Assembly: GCF_019049255.1 (NCBI RefSeq) | Contig: NZ_JAGMUJ010000072.1 | Span: forward strand, 1-64,000 | Direction: 5' to 3' | Length of the DNA stretch: 64,000 nt | Origin: Streptomyces sp. AC558_RSS880 | GTDB lineage: Bacteria; Actinomycetota; Actinomycetes; Streptomycetales; Streptomycetaceae | Shown: positions 30,445 to 39,137 of the stretch, piece after piece | Numbering within the stretch: the first letter of the stretch is position 1 | Layout of the letters: each line of letters begins with the position of its first letter | The notes under the pieces: model-generated | What the model was told of the DNA's origin: nothing | The model's input: only the letters and a program-made list of their open reading frames with translations | Databases searched by the model: none | Position numbers and translations under genes: made by a program

Positions 30445-32766
30445 CTACCCCCGCATCACGGCCGGCTCGTGACGCCGCAGCAGACGGGACACCAGCAGGC
30501 CGAGGACCAGCGACAGGGCGAGCAGCATGCCGACGGCGAGCAGCCACACGTCCGCCGTGTGCGCGAAGAGCGGATCACGGCTCAGGTCGCCGGGCGAGAG
30601 CGAGGGGAGCCCGATGGTGCCGGCCATCGCGGCGAACCCCCAGCGGGCGGGTACCAGCCAGGCCAGCTGCTCCAGCACGAGCACGCCCTCGAGCGGCAGC
30701 AGGGCGCCGCAGAAGACGACCTGGACGATGGCGAGCAGCACCAGCAGCGGCATCGTCACCTCCTCCTTGCGGACCACCGCGGAGACCAGCAGGCCGAGCA
30801 TCATCGCGGTGAAGGCGAGCAGCGCGACGGCGACGGTGATCTCGACAAGGGGCGGCATCAACACGCCTTCGTCACCGGGTGCGTTCAGGTCCACACCGAG
30901 CAGTGCGACGAGGGTCAGCACCACGGCCTGGAGCACGGTGACCGTGCCGAGCACGACCACCTTGGACATCAGGTACGCCGATCTGGACAGGCCCACGGCC
31001 CGCTCCCGCTGGTAGATCACCCGCTCTTTGACGAGTTCGCGCACCGCGTTGGCCGCGCCGGTGAGGACCGCGCCGACGCACAGGATGAGCAGGGCGTTCA
31101 TGGCGGACCTGCGCGTCAGCTCGCTGCCCGCGAGGGCCCGCGCCATGGCACCCATCACGAACGGCAGCGCGATCATGATGGCGAGGAAGGTGCGGTCCGC
31201 GGCGAGCGCGGCGGTGTAGCGGCGGACCAGGGTGCGGAGCTGGGCGCCCCAACCGCGCGGCCGGGGCAGGGGTCCCACGAGGACCGGCTCCTCGCGGGGC
31301 CGCTGGGGCTGGGCGGCGGCCTCGGCGACGTACCGCCGGTGGAAGGGCGAGTCGCGGTACTGCCCCGCCCAGTCCCGGTCCTGCTGCTGCTCGAACGCCT
31401 CGAAGGCCTCCGGCCAGTGCTCGAAGCCGAAGAAGGCGAGGGCGTCACCGGGCGGGCCGTAGTAGGCGGTCCTGCCGCCGGGGGCGAGGACGAGGAGGCG
31501 GTCGCAGACGTCCAGGCTGAGCACGCTGTGGGTGACGACGACGACGGTCCGGCCGTCGTCGGCGAGGCCGCGCAGCATGCGCATCACCGAGCGGTCCATG
31601 CCGGGGTCGAGGCCGGAGGTCGGCTCGTCGAGGAAGAGCAGCGACGGCTTGGTCAGCAGTTCCAGCGCGACGCTGACCCGTTTGCGCTGGCCGCCGGACA
31701 GGCTGTGCACGTGCTGGCGGGCCCGCTCCCCGAGGCCGAGTTCGCGGATCACCTCGTCGACCCGGGCCCGTCGTTCGGCCTGGGCGGTGTCCTGCGGGAA
31801 GCGCAGTTCGGCGGCGTAGGACAGGGCGGCGTGGACGGTCAGCTGGGTGTGCAGGATGTCGTCCTGCGGGACGAGGCCGATGCGCTGACGCAGCTCGGCG
31901 TAGTCGTGGTAGAGGTCGCGGCCGTCGTAGAGGACGGTGCCGTGGTCGGCGGGGCGCTGACCGGTGAGCGCGTTCATCAGGGTGGACTTGCCGGCACCGC
32001 TCGGGCCGACGACCGCGAGCAGGCACTTCTCCCCCACCGGGAAGGAGACGTGGTCGAGGAGGCGCTTGGTGCCCCGGTCGACGGTGACGGTGAGGTCCTG
32101 GACGTCGAGGGAGACCTCGCCGGTGTCGACGTACTCCTGGAGTTCGTCGCCGATCAGGCAGAAGTCGGAGTGGCCGACGCCGACGATGTCGCCGGGGCGG
32201 ATGTCGGCCCGGTCGACCGGCACGCCGTTGAGGTAGGTGCCGTTGTGGCTGCCGAGGTCGACGATCTCGTACGAGCCGTCGGCGTGGACGTGCAGTTCGG
32301 CGTGGTGCCGGGAGACGATCAGGTCGTCGACGACCAGGTCGTTGTCGGGGTCCCGGCCGATGCGGACGGTGCGGGTGGGCAGCGGTCGTACGGAGGCCGG
32401 CTGTCGGAAGGTGTGGGTGAGGGCGGGATGGGAGACCGCCTGCGGCCGGTCGCGCGCGGGGGCGGCGAGGACGGCGCGGGGGCCGTCGTCGGGATTGCCG
32501 AAGTGGATGACGTTGCCGGGGCCGACCTCCCGGGCGCGGATGCGCTGACCGTTGGCGTAGGTGCCGTGGGTGCTGTGCTCGTCCTCGACGGTCCAGCGGC
32601 CGTCCTCGGAACGGAGCACCGCATGGTGCCAGGAGACCCGGGCGTCGTCGAAGACGATGTCGCTCGACGGGTCGCGTCCCACGTGGTAGTCGCGGACCGG
32701 ACTCATCACGGTGGAGCCCGTCTCGGTCTCCAGGACGAGCTCCGGGGCGACCGGCCGCTCCGCCAT
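30445..32766 (-). CDS. ABC exporter with two FHA domains (FHA-FHA-ATPase-permease)
   Basis: A 773-residue half-transporter. FHA domain 1 at about 25-95 (GRDPSSDIVFDD, SWHHAVL, STHGTYANGQ) and FHA domain 2 at about 133-205 (GRDPDNDLVVDD, SRHHAEL, GSHNGTYLNG) bind phosphothreonine. The ATPase follows at 220-455: Walker A GPSGAGKST, signature LSGGQRKR, Walker B SLLFLDEPTSGLD. The C-terminal part (520-770) is an ABC-2 permease with six helices. The order matches mycobacterial Rv1747, which is controlled by the PknF Ser/Thr kinase. Here it suggests regulation by a phosphorylated partner. The cargo is unknown. A -10 box 6 bases before the ATG predicts a leaderless mRNA. Confidence 0.9.
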   Translation of the reverse strand: MAERPVAPELVLETETGSTVMSPVRDYHVGRDPSSDIVFDDARVSWHHAVLRSEDGRWTVEDEHSTHGTYANGQRIRAREVGPGNVIHFGNPDDGPRAVLAAPARDRPQAVSHPALTHTFRQPASVRPLPTRTVRIGRDPDNDLVVDDLIVSRHHAELHVHADGSYEIVDLGSHNGTYLNGVPVDRADIRPGDIVGVGHSDFCLIGDELQEYVDTGEVSLDVQDLTVTVDRGTKRLLDHVSFPVGEKCLLAVVGPSGAGKSTLMNALTGQRPADHGTVLYDGRDLYHDYAELRQRIGLVPQDDILHTQLTVHAALSYAAELRFPQDTAQAERRARVDEVIRELGLGERARQHVHSLSGGQRKRVSVALELLTKPSLLFLDEPTSGLDPGMDRSVMRMLRGLADDGRTVVVVTHSVLSLDVCDRLLVLAPGGRTAYYGPPGDALAFFGFEHWPEAFEAFEQQQDRDWAGQYRDSPFHRRYVAEAAAQPQRPREEPVLVGPLPRPRGWGAQLRTLVRRYTAALAADRTFLAIMIALPFVMGAMARALAGSELTRRSAMNALLILCVGAVLTGAANAVRELVKERVIYQRERAVGLSRSAYLMSKVVVLGTVTVLQAVVLTLVALLGVDLNAPGDEGVLMPPLVEITVAVALLAFTAMMLGLLVSAVVRKEEVTMPLLVLLAIVQVVFCGALLPLEGVLVLEQLAWLVPARWGFAAMAGTIGLPSLSPGDLSRDPLFAHTADVWLLAVGMLLALSLVLGLLVSRLLRRHEPAVMRG

Positions 32767-32772
32767 GACTGG

Positions 32773-32778
32773 ATTCTA
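32773..32778 (-). promoter_or_regulatory. -10 hexamer for leaderless FHA-ABC transcript
   Basis: TAGAAT on the minus strand is separated from the ATG (32764-32766) by exactly six bases (CCAGTC). Transcription initiating 6-7 bases after a -10 box would start at the A of ATG. No Shine-Dalgarno sequence is present. Confidence 0.5.
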
Positions 32779-32832
32779 CCCATTGACCCGTTCGAGTGCC
32801 CGGCGTCACCGGCCGGGGCGCGGCCGTGCGCC

Positions 32833-33243
32833 TCAGGCGACGGGAACACCGAGCACCCGGGCGGCGCGCTGCATGCGCAGGGCGTCCACGGACTCGGCCA
32901 GCAGTTCGTACTCGGTGGTGTCGTCACCGGTGGCGACGCGTACCATCCGTCCGGCGGCGAGCGTCTCGGCCACCTCCTCCTGCCGGGCGACGTCGCCGCA
33001 CCAGGTGCGCAGCACGGCGGGTACGTCGGGGACGCCGTCGGCGACGGGGACGAGCGCTCCCGGCGGTAAGTGCTCGGCGTCGGGCTGCGGGTCGAGACGC
33101 TCGGCGATCCAGAGGGCGCGGTCGCGCAGCCACCACAGGGCCAGGGCGAGGGTGGGCGCCCGGTAGGTGCCGAGCGGTACGCCGATGCGCCGGCCGTCGC
33201 AGACCCCGTACGCGGTGACATGGCACAGGAATTCGTCGTGCAC
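32833..33243 (-). CDS. Hypothetical protein, actinobacterial
   Basis: A 136-residue soluble protein I do not recognise. It opens VHDEFLCHVTAYGVCDGRRI and has a Trp-rich helix (LALALWWLRDRALWIAERL) and an ordered C-terminus (TEYELLAESVDALRMQRAAR). GTG 33243 has GGGAGGGAAC next to it. Codon use agrees with neighbours. It is 66 bases beyond the FHA-ABC start on the same strand, so it precedes that gene in transcription, but the leaderless promoter of the ABC gene points to separate control. Confidence 0.6.
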   Translation of the reverse strand: MHDEFLCHVTAYGVCDGRRIGVPLGTYRAPTLALALWWLRDRALWIAERLDPQPDAEHLPPGALVPVADGVPDVPAVLRTWCGDVARQEEVAETLAAGRMVRVATGDDTTEYELLAESVDALRMQRAARVLGVPVA

Positions 33244-33371
33244 GTTCCCTCCCCCGCTGCGTTGCTCGCCCGCCGGGGCGGGCCGGCTGCCCGCCTCGCG
33301 GCTCGCATGCTGTGCGTGAGGGCGCCGTCGCGCGGTGTGAAGCGCTCTCGATGTCGAGTATGTTCACCGCT

Positions 33372-33394
33372 GAAACACTGTCACCACGTGTTTC
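33372..33394. promoter_or_regulatory. Inverted repeat GAAACAC-N9-GTGTTTC
   Basis: A perfect 7-9-7 inverted repeat about 130 bases upstream of the hypothetical gene on the minus strand. AT-rich half-sites in a GC-rich spacer suggest an operator. The 282-base spacer (33244-33525) also carries the terminator of the aldo/keto reductase. Confidence 0.4.
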
Positions 33395-33480
33395 CGGCCA
33401 GTCTCCTGGCATATTCACGGCCGCCGCTGGCCGAAACGATGCGGGTGTGGCCGACGGGGCGCATGTGACCTCGTCGACGG

Positions 33481-33517
33481 CCATGGGCCGGGCGGCTGCA
33501 CGGCGCCCGGCCCATGG
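33481..33517 (-). terminator. 14-base-stem hairpin after the aldo/keto reductase
   Basis: CCATGGGCCGGGCG (33481-33494) pairs perfectly with CGCCCGGCCCATGG (33504-33517) around a 9-base loop. It begins 8 bases past the minus-strand stop at 33526. This is one of the most stable hairpins in the window. Confidence 0.75.
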
Positions 33518-33525
33518 CGGTGTCC

Positions 33526-34521
<996 letters not shown>

Positions 34522-34551
34522 GACTCCAGAGGGGTTGGCACACGTCTTGGA

Positions 34552-34567
34552 CGGTTCCGTCGAACCG
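34552..34567. promoter_or_regulatory. Palindrome in the aldo/keto reductase-LysR spacer
   Basis: CGGTTC-cgtc-GAACCG is a perfect 6-4-6 inverted repeat near the middle of the 125-base divergent spacer, a fitting place for a LysR-type regulator to control both genes. It does not show the classic T-N11-A spacing exactly. Confidence 0.45.
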
Positions 34568-34646
34568 CCCGTCCACTCTGTCGCGACCTGCGGGCAGTGG
34601 TCCAACAGAAGAATCCGATGGAATTCAGCGGATACGCTTCTCAATC

Positions 34647-35531
34647 ATGGAACTGCGTCACCTCCAGCACTTCGTCGCCGTGGCCGAGGACCAGCACTTC
34701 ACCCGCGCGGCGGAACGGCTGATGGTCTCCCAGTCGGGCCTGTCCGCGTCCATCCGCGCCCTGGAGCGCGAGCTGCAGACCCCGCTGTTCGTCCGCACGA
34801 CCCGCAGGGTGACGCTCACCGAGGCCGGCCGGGCACTGCTGGCGGAGGCCGAGCGGATCCTCGCCCAGGTGCGGGCCGCGCACGAGGCGGTGGCCGCGGT
34901 GCAGGGCGTGCTGCGCGGCACCCTCGCGGTCGGCGCCGAGCAGTGCATCGCCGGGGTGAACGTGGCGGAGCTGCTCGCCACGTTCCGGCGGCTCCACCCG
35001 GACGTGGAGATCCGGCTGCGGCAGTGGGGTTCGGCCGCGCTGGCGGAGGAGGTCGCGGCGGGGCGGCTGGACCTGGCCTTCGCCTACCGGACGGAGGCGG
35101 ACCCGGAGCAACTGCGGTCGGTGCCGCTGACCAGCGAGCCGATGACGGTGCTCTGCCACCCCGGCCACCGCCTCGCGCGCGCCGGGGCGCCGCTGACCCC
35201 GCGCGATCTCGGCGACGAGGTCTTCGTCGACTTCCACCCGGACTGGGGTCCGCGCCGCGCCACCGACGCGGCCTTCGCCGCCGCGGGCGTACGGCGCACG
35301 GTGGCGCTGGAGGTGAACGACGTGCACAGCCTGCTCGACCTGGTCGACGAGAACCTGGGCGTCGCCGTCGTGCCGCGGCACTTCCGGCACAAGCGGGAGG
35401 CCCTCACCGCGCTCCCGCTGAAGGACACCGGGGAGGCGGTGTACGAGACGGTCGCCCTGGTGCCGTCACCGCGGGCGACGAGTCCGGCGGCGCGGGCGCT
35501 GATGACCCTGCTGGACGACGGGGGCGCGTGA
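34647..35531 (+). CDS. LysR-family transcriptional regulator
   Basis: A 294-residue LysR regulator. Winged HTH at 1-60: MELRHLQHFVAVAEDQHFTR, AAERLMVSQSGLSASIRALE, RTTRRVTLTEAGRALL. The substrate-binding domain (90-290) has TLAVGAEQCIAGVNVAELL, RLDLAFAYRTEADPEQL and VNDVHSLLDLVDENLGVAVV. TACGCT (34633-34638) lies 8 bases before the ATG, so the mRNA may be leaderless or nearly so. Divergence from the aldo/keto reductase indicates that gene as target. Confidence 0.9.
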   Translation: MELRHLQHFVAVAEDQHFTRAAERLMVSQSGLSASIRALERELQTPLFVRTTRRVTLTEAGRALLAEAERILAQVRAAHEAVAAVQGVLRGTLAVGAEQCIAGVNVAELLATFRRLHPDVEIRLRQWGSAALAEEVAAGRLDLAFAYRTEADPEQLRSVPLTSEPMTVLCHPGHRLARAGAPLTPRDLGDEVFVDFHPDWGPRRATDAAFAAAGVRRTVALEVNDVHSLLDLVDENLGVAVVPRHFRHKREALTALPLKDTGEAVYETVALVPSPRATSPAARALMTLLDDGGA

Positions 35532-35558
35532 GGCGCGCGGATGCGCGAGGGTGGGGGC

Positions 35559-36074
35559 ATGCATGCCAAGGACATCCTCATAGACGGCTTCGGCCGCGTC
35601 CGGGAAGAAGTCCACTCCACCGTCGAGGGCCTCGGCCCCGACGACCTGAACGCCCGGCCCGGCCCCGGCGCGAACTCCGTCGCCTGGCTGGTCTGGCACC
35701 TCACCCGGGTCCAGGACGACCACGTCGCCGACGCCTTCGGGCTCGACCAGGTGTGGCTCTCCCAGGGCTGGGAGAAACGCCTGGGCCTCGGCCTGCCCCG
35801 CCACGACACGGGGTACGGCCACACCTCGGCGGAGGTCGCCGAGGTGCGGGTCGACTCCGGTGACCTGCTGACCGGCTACCACGACGCGGTGCACGAGCAG
35901 ACCCTCGGCGCGCTGCGCGCGCTGGCCGCCAAGGACCTGGAGCGCGTCGTCGACGAGGGCTGGGATCCCCCGGTGACCCTGGGCGTACGGCTGGTCAGCG
36001 TCCTGTCCGACGATCTGCAGCACGTCGGACAGGCCGCGTACGTGCGGGGGCTGCTTCAGAGCACGGACGCGTAG
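35559..36074 (+). CDS. DinB/DUF664-family protein
   Basis: A 171-residue four-helix-bundle protein of the DinB/YfiT metal-binding superfamily (mycothiol- or bacillithiol-dependent enzyme fold). N-terminal ILIDGFGRVREEVHSTVEGL, LNARPGPGANSVAWLVWHLT with the first metal His, and LVSVLSDDLQHVGQAAYVRG with the distal His. Some members are mycothiol-dependent transferases; this one cannot be assigned. ATG 35559 with GGTGGGGG upstream. Its 3' end overlaps the convergent adenosine deaminase by 19 bases. Confidence 0.8.
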   Translation: MHAKDILIDGFGRVREEVHSTVEGLGPDDLNARPGPGANSVAWLVWHLTRVQDDHVADAFGLDQVWLSQGWEKRLGLGLPRHDTGYGHTSAEVAEVRVDSGDLLTGYHDAVHEQTLGALRALAAKDLERVVDEGWDPPVTLGVRLVSVLSDDLQHVGQAAYVRGLLQSTDA

Positions 36075-37126
36075 CCGGGCAGGACGACGTCCTGGATGAG
36101 CGCGTTCCGCTCGTCGAACGGGAGGAACGCGCTCTTCACGGCGTTCACCGTGACCGTGCGCAGGTCCTCGGCCGTCCAGCCGGCCTGCTCGACCAGCAGG
36201 GACATCTCCCGCGTCATGGTGGTGCCCGAGACGAGACGGTTGTCGGTGTTGAGGGTGACGCGGAAGCCGAGGTCCTTCAGCGCGGTGATCGGGTGCTCGG
36301 CGATCGAGGTCGCGGCGCCGGTCTGGAGGTTGGAGGTGGGGCACATCTCCAGCGCGATCCGGCGGTCGCGGACCCAGCCGGCGAGGCGGCCGAGCTTGCC
36401 CTCCACGATGTCCTCGGTGATGCGCACCCCGTGTCCGATGCGCTGGGCGCCGCACACCTGGACGGCCTGGTGGATGCTGGGCAGGCCGTGGGCCTCGCCG
36501 GCGTGGATGGTGAAGGGCACGCTCTCGCGGCGCAGGCGCGCGAAGGCGTCGAGGTGGTCGGCGGGCGGGAAGCCGTCCTCGGCGCCGGCGATGTCGAAGC
36601 CGACCACGCCGGCGTCCCGGAAGGCGACGGCCAGGTCGGCGGCCTCGCGGACCCGGTCGAACATCCGCATGCCGCAGAGCAGGGTGCCGACCCGGACGGG
36701 CGTCCCGGCGGCGGCGGCCTTGGCCATACCGGCGGCGAGGCCCTCCTGGACGGTCTCCACGACCTCGCGCATCGTCAGCCCGCCCCTGGTGTTCAGCTCG
36801 GGGGCGTAGCGCACCTCGCCGTAGACGACACCGTCGGCGGCCAGGTCGAGCACGTACTCCTCAGCGGTGCGCAGCAGGCCCTCACGGGTCTGCATGACGG
36901 CGAGGGTGTGCTCGAAGGTGGCGATGTAGCGGACCAGGTCGCCGGAGTTCGCGGCCTCGACGTACCAGGCGGCGAGCTCGTCGGGGTCGGTGGTGGGCAG
37001 GGTGTGGCCGACGGCCTCCGCCAGTTCCACGACGGTCGCGGGGCGCAGGCCGCCGTCGAGGTGGTCGTGCAGCACCGCCTTGGGGAGGCGGCGGAGGGTC
37101 TCTGCGTCTATGCGCGTAGATGACAT
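36056..37126 (-). CDS. add: Adenosine deaminase
   Basis: A 356-residue adenosine deaminase. Zinc ligands: HDHLDGGLRP (HxH near the N-terminus), FTIHAGEAHG (third His plus catalytic Glu), QRIGHGVRI, and the Asp in LNTDNRLVSGT. It converts adenosine or deoxyadenosine to inosine forms in purine salvage. Length and motif order are those of the bacterial/eukaryotic ADA family. ATG 37126 is preceded by GGAAAG. It follows the VOC gene by 46 bases on the same strand, so the two may be one transcript. Confidence 0.9.
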   Translation of the reverse strand: MSSTRIDAETLRRLPKAVLHDHLDGGLRPATVVELAEAVGHTLPTTDPDELAAWYVEAANSGDLVRYIATFEHTLAVMQTREGLLRTAEEYVLDLAADGVVYGEVRYAPELNTRGGLTMREVVETVQEGLAAGMAKAAAAGTPVRVGTLLCGMRMFDRVREAADLAVAFRDAGVVGFDIAGAEDGFPPADHLDAFARLRRESVPFTIHAGEAHGLPSIHQAVQVCGAQRIGHGVRITEDIVEGKLGRLAGWVRDRRIALEMCPTSNLQTGAATSIAEHPITALKDLGFRVTLNTDNRLVSGTTMTREMSLLVEQAGWTAEDLRTVTVNAVKSAFLPFDERNALIQDVVLPGYASVL

Positions 37127-37172
37127 GTGCGGTCTTTCCTCGGCGGGTCGTTCGGCGGGAAGGCGGAGCGGA

Positions 37173-37568
37173 TCAGGGGGTGGCGGGCTGGAGCAGGTCC
37201 CAGCGGTTGCCGTACAGGTCCTGGAAGACGGCGACCGAGCCGTACGGCTCGTGGCGCGGCTCCTCCAGGAAGGTCACGCCGGCGGCGGCCATGCGCGCGT
37301 GGTCGCGGGCGAAGTCGTCGGTGTACAGGAAGAAGCCCACGCGCCCGCCGGTCTGGTCACCGACCCTGGCCCGCTGGGCCTCCCCCTTGGCGCGGGCGAG
37401 CAGCAGCCCCGTGCCGGTGTGCCCGGCGTCCGGCTCGACGACGACCCAGCGGCCGCCGTCCGGCCGGGGCGAGTCCTCGGCGAGCCGGAAACCGAGCGCC
37501 CCGGTGTAGAAACGGATCGCCTCGTCGTAGTCGTCGACGACGAGGGTGACCAGGGGGATGCGTCTCAT
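37173..37568 (-). CDS. VOC-family glyoxalase/bleomycin-resistance protein
   Basis: A 131-residue vicinal-oxygen-chelate protein. IPLVTLVVDDYDEAIRFYTG, LGFRLAEDSP, RWVVVEPDAGHTGTGLLLA, and the C-terminal GSVAVFQDLYGNRWDLLQPA follow the usual two beta-alpha-beta-beta-beta units. Metal ligands are not obvious because the first His is replaced. Substrate unknown. ATG 37568 follows GAGAGGTCACG. A TATAAC -10 box overlaps an operator-like palindrome at 37600-37615. Confidence 0.85.
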   Translation of the reverse strand: MRRIPLVTLVVDDYDEAIRFYTGALGFRLAEDSPRPDGGRWVVVEPDAGHTGTGLLLARAKGEAQRARVGDQTGGRVGFFLYTDDFARDHARMAAAGVTFLEEPRHEPYGSVAVFQDLYGNRWDLLQPATP

Positions 37569-37599
37569 CGTGACCTCTCGAAGGGGGATTGACCGGAGA

Positions 37600-37615
37600 G
37601 GTTATACGTAAAACC
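37600..37615. promoter_or_regulatory. Operator-like near-palindrome overlapping a -10 box
   Basis: GGTTATACGTAAAACC is a 16-base dyad with one mismatched pair per half. On the minus strand it contains TATAAC, the probable -10 of the VOC gene. Repression by an unidentified regulator is likely. It is one of the few AT-rich stretches in this area. Confidence 0.5.
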
Positions 37616-37628
37616 GCCGGGCGCGCCA

Positions 37629-37659
37629 GTCCCGCTCCGGGGAGGCTCCGGGGCGGGAC
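37629..37659 (-). terminator. Hairpin downstream of the phospholipase gene
   Basis: GTCCCGC (37629-37635) pairs with GCGGGAC (37653-37659), with further pairing CTCCGG/CCGGGG inside. It lies 12 bases past the stop of the minus-strand phospholipase at 37671. Confidence 0.55.
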
Positions 37660-37670
37660 CGGCGAGGCGG

Positions 37671-39032
37671 CTACGGATACGCGTAGGTGTTGAGGGCGGT
37701 GACGGCGGCCGCCGGGTCGCCGAGGTCGTAGCGGTCCACGGCGAGGTAGTTGGGCTTCTTGCGGGCGGCCGGCTGGCAGAACCGGCGGGCGCGGTCGGCG
37801 AGCTTGGAGTTGTCCGTGCCGGCCGTGGAGGCGATCGCGGAGTCCCGGAAGTGGTTCATGACGAACAGGGGGCGGAAGCCGGGTTCGGTGCGGGTCAGCG
37901 GGATGTCGGTGCCCGCGTCGTACCACCGGCTGTAGCAGGACCAGTCGGAGGCGCCGACGCCCGGGCCCATGGACCAGTGGTTCTCGACGGTCCACTCCCG
38001 CTGGTACATCACGCCGAAGGTGTCCCGGGTCGTTCCGGCGGCCCGGTCGGCGGCGCGGCTGTGGTCGGTGAAGATCAGCAGCCGGTGTCCGGCGGCGGCC
38101 AGCTGCCCCATGGTCGGCCAGCCGTTCTCGCGGACACCGGTGCGGTCGGGCCGGTAGAGCACGTCCGACAGCCCCTGGACGCGGGCGAGTTCGGCGCGCA
38201 GGACGCCCGGGTCGACGTAGTCCTCCAGGAAGACGGTGACGAACTGGTCGGGGTGGGCGCGCAGGAAGTCGACGATCCGCTGGAGGTCCACCCACAGGGC
38301 GACGGGCCTGCTGACCAGGGTGCAGCTGTTGTGGCAGAGGATCGCGCCGTCCGGGGTCTGGTGGATGTCCAGCATGAATCCGCGGACGCCGTCGGCGAGT
38401 TGGCGCTCGATGCCCCGGTCCTGGTTGGGGAAGAGGTCGATGAAGGGCGGGGCGAAGCCGCCGTCGACGCCGTTGGCGTAGGCGTTGTGGGCGGTGAGGA
38501 AGGTGACCTGGTCCAGGGTGCGCCGGTCCCGCGGCGGCAGGGGACGGGTCACCGGGTCGACCGGGGTCAGGTACCAGGTGGCGAGGTCGCCCGTGCCGGT
38601 GCCCACGGCGAGCGGGGCGGGATGGACCGCGCCGGAGGGCTTCGGGGCGACGGTGAGGCGGCGGTCGGAGCCGGGGACGGTGAGCGTGAACCGGTCCGCG
38701 CCCACGGGGGCGATCTCCCAGCGCGCCTCCGGGCTCGCGCAGGCCACGGTCCGGGCCTGGTCGCCGGCGCGACCGAGGCAGGTGCCGGGGCTGTCGGTGT
38801 TCTCCAGGGTGCCGTCGGCGCGCAGGTTCCACCGCTGGTGGTCCTCGTCGCCGCGCGGTCTGTGCTGCTCGACCGCGCCGGAGGCGTCGGCGGCGTTCAG
38901 TCCGGTCGTCGCGCTCTGGAGGTAGTGGACGCCGGGCGACGGAGCCGCCGCGGCGGGTGCGGGTGCCACGACCGTCGCGGCCAGCGCGGCGGCCGTGACG
39001 GTCGTGGCGAGCAGGGCGTGGGGGGTGCGCAT
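37671..39032 (-). CDS. Secreted PI-PLC X-domain phospholipase with N-terminal ricin-type region
   Basis: A 453-residue secreted protein. Residues 1-29 are a Sec signal peptide (hydrophobic core ALLATTVTAAALAATVV, cleavage after APAAAA). Residues 35-165 resemble a ricin/carbohydrate-binding-type domain (QHRPRGDEDHQRWNLRADGT). The catalytic domain follows: first His in VTFLTAHNAYANGVDG, second in LDIHQTPDGAILCHNSC, and VTVFLEDYVDPG, as in bacterial phosphatidylinositol-specific phospholipase C. No calcium-site ligands were evaluated. It probably cleaves phospholipids or GPI-type lipids outside the cell. ATG 39032 fits the signal peptide. Confidence 0.8.
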   Translation of the reverse strand: MRTPHALLATTVTAAALAATVVAPAPAAAAPSPGVHYLQSATTGLNAADASGAVEQHRPRGDEDHQRWNLRADGTLENTDSPGTCLGRAGDQARTVACASPEARWEIAPVGADRFTLTVPGSDRRLTVAPKPSGAVHPAPLAVGTGTGDLATWYLTPVDPVTRPLPPRDRRTLDQVTFLTAHNAYANGVDGGFAPPFIDLFPNQDRGIERQLADGVRGFMLDIHQTPDGAILCHNSCTLVSRPVALWVDLQRIVDFLRAHPDQFVTVFLEDYVDPGVLRAELARVQGLSDVLYRPDRTGVRENGWPTMGQLAAAGHRLLIFTDHSRAADRAAGTTRDTFGVMYQREWTVENHWSMGPGVGASDWSCYSRWYDAGTDIPLTRTEPGFRPLFVMNHFRDSAIASTAGTDNSKLADRARRFCQPAARKKPNYLAVDRYDLGDPAAAVTALNTYAYP

Positions 39033-39057
39033 GGTGGCTGCCCTTCGTCCGGGGGAC

Positions 39058-39084
39058 GGCCCGCGCACGTGCGGTGCGCGGGCC
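39058..39084 (-). terminator. 11-base-stem hairpin downstream of the chitinase
   Basis: GGCCCGCGCAC (39058-39068) pairs perfectly with GTGCGCGGGCC (39074-39084) around a 5-base loop. It follows the chitinase stop (39138, minus strand) by about 54 bases and precedes the phospholipase gene. Confidence 0.6.
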
Positions 39085-39137
39085 GCGACCCGAGGCTCTT
39101 AGGTCAGGTGCATGACAGCACACCGAGCGGTCGGGCG

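Noticed and set aside
30217..33069. 950-codon plus-strand open frame antisense to the FHA-ABC exporter
   Set aside because: Its protein is a low-complexity Gly/Val/His-rich shadow; the minus-strand reading has complete FHA and ABC motifs.
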